Shown piece by piece: positions 5,799 through 8,579 of a stretch of DNA of 8,579 bases (positions are counted from its first letter, which is position 1; each line of letters begins with the position of its first letter). Both the position numbers and the translations under genes were made by a program. The stretch is from Gammaproteobacteria bacterium (GTDB taxonomy: Bacteria; Pseudomonadota; Gammaproteobacteria; QOAV01): contig QOAV01000101.1 of the NCBI GenBank assembly GCA_003972845.1, forward strand, positions 1 through 8,579, read 5' to 3'. The notes under the pieces were generated by a model. That model saw only the letters and a program-made list of their open reading frames with translations. It was not told the origin of the DNA and ran no database searches.

Positions 5799-8579
5799 AT
5801 GTCCCGCCAACTGCATTCACTGCTCGCCCCGCCGCTGCCCGAGCCCGGCAAAAAGATTCAATGGGACGGACTGTATGGAAGCTCTCGCGGACTTGCAACC
5901 GTACAGGCGGCAAAAAGCCACGATGGACCCGTCATTCTCATGACGCTGGACACGCGGTCGGCGCAGCAGCTGGAACAAGAGCTGCGTTTTTACGCGGCCG
6001 GCGAAGATTTGCCCATCTTGCCGTTTCCGGACTGGGAATGTCTGCCCTATGACGCCTTTTCACCCTATCAGGAAATCATTTCCCAGCGCCTGCTGACCCT
6101 GTACAGCCTGCCAAGACTGGAGAAAGGCATCATTGTCGCGCCACTGTCCGCGGTGATGCTGCGCACTGCCACGGCTGATTTTATCGCCGCGCATACCTTC
6201 ATCATCCAGACCGGCGACCGGCTTGATATCGAGGCTCTGCGCGAGCAACTCACCACGGCCTCTTACGACTGCGTTAACCAGGTCATGGAACCGGGTGAAT
6301 TCGCCGTGCGCGGCGGCATCATCGACCTGTTCCCCGCAGGCAGCGAACGTCCCTATCGCATCGACCTGTTCGGCGATGAAGTGGACAGCATCCGCAGCTT
6401 CGACCCGGAAACCCAGCTTTCCACTGACAAAGTGGAGGAAATTCGCCTGCTGCCGGCACGCGAATTCGCCACCACGGATGAAGCTATCAAACGCTTCCGC
6501 AAGAATTTCCGCCAGCGTTTTGAGGGCGACCCGCAAGCTTCGCCGCTGTACAACCAGATCAGCAAGGGCAATCTGCCCTCGGGGCTGGAATTCTACCTGC
6601 CGCTGTTCATGGACAGCACCGCCACACTGTTCGACTACGCGCCGGATGCCACGCTATACATCACCGAGAAAGGCCTGGAGCCAGCTGCAGCGGACTGGTT
6701 CCGGGACGCCAGCGAGCGCTATGACATGGCGAAACTCGATCCCGACCGGCCCGCACTGCCGCCGCAGGAGCTGTTCCTGCAACAAGCCGAGCTGCATGAT
6801 GCGATCGCCAGCCACGCCCGTATCAGCATGGACGTGTTCCAGGATGCGGCAAAGGGCGGCAAGCGCACTTTCCCGGTGAGCGCGCCGCCACTGATTAGCG
6901 TGCAGGACAAACACGAACGGCCTTACGCGCCGCTGGTGGATTATGTGCAGGGCTTTGGCGGCCGCGTACTGCTGGTGGCGGAATCGCCGGGCCGGCGCGA
7001 GGTGCTGCTGCAGATTCTGGGCGACTACGGCCTTCACCCGGCGCCAGTGGCTGACTGGAAAGCCTTTGTCGATACCGATACAGATACCGGTTTCGGCATC
7101 ACCATGGCGCGCATGGATAACGGTCTGCTGATGGATCAGCCCGCCATTTCCATTGTCACGGAAAAGCAGCTCTACGGCGAAAAAGTCATGCAGCGCCGCC
7201 GTCGCGGACGCAAGACCCGTGACAGCGATGCCATGATCCGCTCGCTGGCGGAGCTGAAAGTGGGCGACCCGGTGGTACACGAGGAACACGGCGTCGGGCG
7301 TTATCTGGGCCTCACCACCATGACCGTGGGCGACATTGAGGGCGAGTACCTGACCCTGGAGTACCGTGACGGCGACAAGCTCTACGTGCCGGTGCTGTCG
7401 TTGCAACTCATCAGCCGCTATGTGGGCGCACATCCCGACAGCGCGCCGCTGCACAAGCTGGGCGGTGAAGTCTGGGCGAGGGCCAAACGCAAGGCGCGGC
7501 AGAAAGCCCATGACGCTGCCGCCGAACTGCTGGAAATCCATGCCCGCCGCGCGGCGCGGCGCGGCCATGCCTTCACCGTGCGCGACGACGCCTATGCCGA
7601 ATTCGCCGCCAAATTCCCATTCGAGGAAACCCCCGATCAGGAAAAAGTCATCGGGGACGTGCTGGACGATATGGAATCCGACCGCCCCATGGACCGGCTG
7701 GTGTGTGGTGATGTCGGCTTCGGCAAGACCGAAATCGCCCTGCGCGCCGCCTTTCTCGCCGCCTACGGTGGTAAACAGGTCATCATACTTGCCCCCACCA
7801 CCCTGCTGGCGGGCCAGCATTTCCAGAATTTCCTCGATCGTTTTGCCGAGCTGCCGTTTCGCATCGAACTGCTGTCGCGATTCCAGAGCAAAAAGGAAGC
7901 CCTGGCCGTACTCGAGGGACTGGCCTCGGGCAAGGTGGATATTGTCATCGGCACCCACCGATTGTTGCAAAAAGATGTCAAACTCAGGAATCCGGGCCTG
8001 ATCATCATCGACGAGGAACACCGTTTCGGCGTGCGCCACAAGGAGGCGCTGAAAAAACTGCGCTCGGAAGTGGACATACTCACCCTCACCGCCACGCCCA
8101 TACCGCGTTCACTCAATATGGCTCTGTCCGGTCTGCGCGACATTTCCATCATCGGCACCCCGCCCCAGGGCCGGCTGGCGGTAAAAACCTTTGTCACCGA
8201 ATGGCGCGACAGCCTGCTGCGCGAAGCCATCGTGCGTGAACTGCGCCGCGGCGGCCAGGTCTATTTCCTGCACAACGACGTCAAAACCATGGACAATATG
8301 GTCGAACGCCTGCAGCAACTGGTTCCTCAGGCTGAAATACGCAGCGCCCACGGCCAGATGCGCGAACGCCAGCTGGAGCGCGTCATGCAGGACTTCTACC
8401 ATCAGCGTTTCAATGTGCTGGTGTGCTCCACCATTATCGAAAGCGGCATCGACATACCCAGCGCCAACACCATGCTCATCAACCGCGCCGACAAATTTGG
8501 CCTGGCGCAGTTACACCAGCTGCGCGGCCGCGTCGGCCGGTCGCACCATCTGGCCTACGCCTACCTGATCACGCCGCCG
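5799..8579 (+). CDS. mfd: Transcription-repair coupling factor Mfd (3' end outside window)
   Basis: The first 927 codons of Mfd, an ATP-dependent DNA translocase of about 1,150 residues. It removes RNA polymerase stalled at lesions and recruits UvrA. The N-terminal UvrB-like region is visible (ECLPYDAFSPYQEIISQRL near 80-98; EPGEFAVRGGIIDLFPAGSE near 164-183) and lacks a working Walker A, as is normal for Mfd. The RNA-polymerase-interacting domain is at about 480-550 (VGDPVVHEEHGVGRYLGL). The RecG-like motor follows: Walker A GDVGFGKTE (637-645), Walker B DEEHRFG (738-744), TLTATPIPRSLNM and motif VI QLRGRVGRS (907-915). The TRG region and C-terminal UvrA-autoinhibition domain lie beyond the edge. 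I chose the ATG at 5799 from family length. An in-frame ATG at 5754 would add 15 residues but overlaps the candidate -10. No clear Shine-Dalgarno sequence precedes either. It is divergent from ispD. Confidence 0.97.
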   Translation, partial: MSRQLHSLLAPPLPEPGKKIQWDGLYGSSRGLATVQAAKSHDGPVILMTLDTRSAQQLEQELRFYAAGEDLPILPFPDWECLPYDAFSPYQEIISQRLLTLYSLPRLEKGIIVAPLSAVMLRTATADFIAAHTFIIQTGDRLDIEALREQLTTASYDCVNQVMEPGEFAVRGGIIDLFPAGSERPYRIDLFGDEVDSIRSFDPETQLSTDKVEEIRLLPAREFATTDEAIKRFRKNFRQRFEGDPQASPLYNQISKGNLPSGLEFYLPLFMDSTATLFDYAPDATLYITEKGLEPAAADWFRDASERYDMAKLDPDRPALPPQELFLQQAELHDAIASHARISMDVFQDAAKGGKRTFPVSAPPLISVQDKHERPYAPLVDYVQGFGGRVLLVAESPGRREVLLQILGDYGLHPAPVADWKAFVDTDTDTGFGITMARMDNGLLMDQPAISIVTEKQLYGEKVMQRRRRGRKTRDSDAMIRSLAELKVGDPVVHEEHGVGRYLGLTTMTVGDIEGEYLTLEYRDGDKLYVPVLSLQLISRYVGAHPDSAPLHKLGGEVWARAKRKARQKAHDAAAELLEIHARRAARRGHAFTVRDDAYAEFAAKFPFEETPDQEKVIGDVLDDMESDRPMDRLVCGDVGFGKTEIALRAAFLAAYGGKQVIILAPTTLLAGQHFQNFLDRFAELPFRIELLSRFQSKKEALAVLEGLASGKVDIVIGTHRLLQKDVKLRNPGLIIIDEEHRFGVRHKEALKKLRSEVDILTLTATPIPRSLNMALSGLRDISIIGTPPQGRLAVKTFVTEWRDSLLREAIVRELRRGGQVYFLHNDVKTMDNMVERLQQLVPQAEIRSAHGQMRERQLERVMQDFYHQRFNVLVCSTIIESGIDIPSANTMLINRADKFGLAQLHQLRGRVGRSHHLAYAYLITPP

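Noticed and set aside
6654..8039. A 461-codon open frame on the minus strand
   Set aside because: It lies wholly opposite the unmistakable mfd coding sequence. Its composition (rich in His, Gln, Gly and Ala) is typical of antisense frames in GC-rich genes, and no family is recognisable.
5798..8579. The helicase with a Walker A motif as part of a defence or mobile system
   Set aside because: The domain order (UvrB-like N-terminus, RNA polymerase-interacting domain, RecG-like motor) is exactly that of housekeeping Mfd, and the neighbours are core metabolic genes.

Overview
This window looks like ordinary chromosomal core from a GC-rich gammaproteobacterium. The main grounds are a SohB-type periplasmic peptidase, a CpdA-type cAMP phosphodiesterase preceded by a consensus CRP/Vfr box, an overlapping ispD-ispF pair, a short type II dihydroorotase (PyrC) and a gammaproteobacterial-style Mfd. 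I cannot assign a genus. There is no tRNA, rRNA, CRISPR array, insertion sequence, phage gene or other sign of recent transfer.

Layout, left to right. (1) Positions 2-499, plus strand: the C-terminal part of sohB, cut by the window edge, followed four bases later by a 276-residue lipoprotein gene (504-1334) that is probably co-transcribed with it. (2) Positions 1390-2211, minus strand: cpdA, convergent with the lipoprotein gene across a 55-bp gap that holds a GC-rich hairpin. Upstream of cpdA are a perfect TATAAT and a perfect-arm CRP palindrome at class II spacing. (3) Positions 2212-2527: a roughly 316-bp non-coding stretch. (4) Positions 2528-3439, plus strand: a ten-helix EamA/DMT-type permease. 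(5) Positions 3455-5738, minus strand: a tight ispD-ispF-pyrC cluster, read in that order, with a 4-bp ATGA overlap and then a 2-bp gap. (6) Positions 5799-8579, plus strand: mfd, divergent from ispD across 60 bp and cut by the right edge after 927 codons.

How the genes work together. IspD and IspF catalyse two steps of the MEP isoprenoid pathway, and PyrC makes dihydroorotate for pyrimidines, so the minus-strand cluster is housekeeping metabolism. SohB and the lipoprotein are both predicted to act in the cell envelope. Mfd couples stalled RNA polymerase to nucleotide excision repair. CpdA destroys 3',5'-cAMP, and the CRP box in its promoter implies a feedback loop in which cAMP-CRP raises the level of the enzyme that removes cAMP.

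I found no clearly undescribed multi-gene system. The observations most worth checking are the cpdA control region (class II CRP site, ideal -10, and almost no 5' leader), the proline-punctuated amphipathic helices of the sohB-linked lipoprotein, and the direct attachment of pyrC to ispDF.
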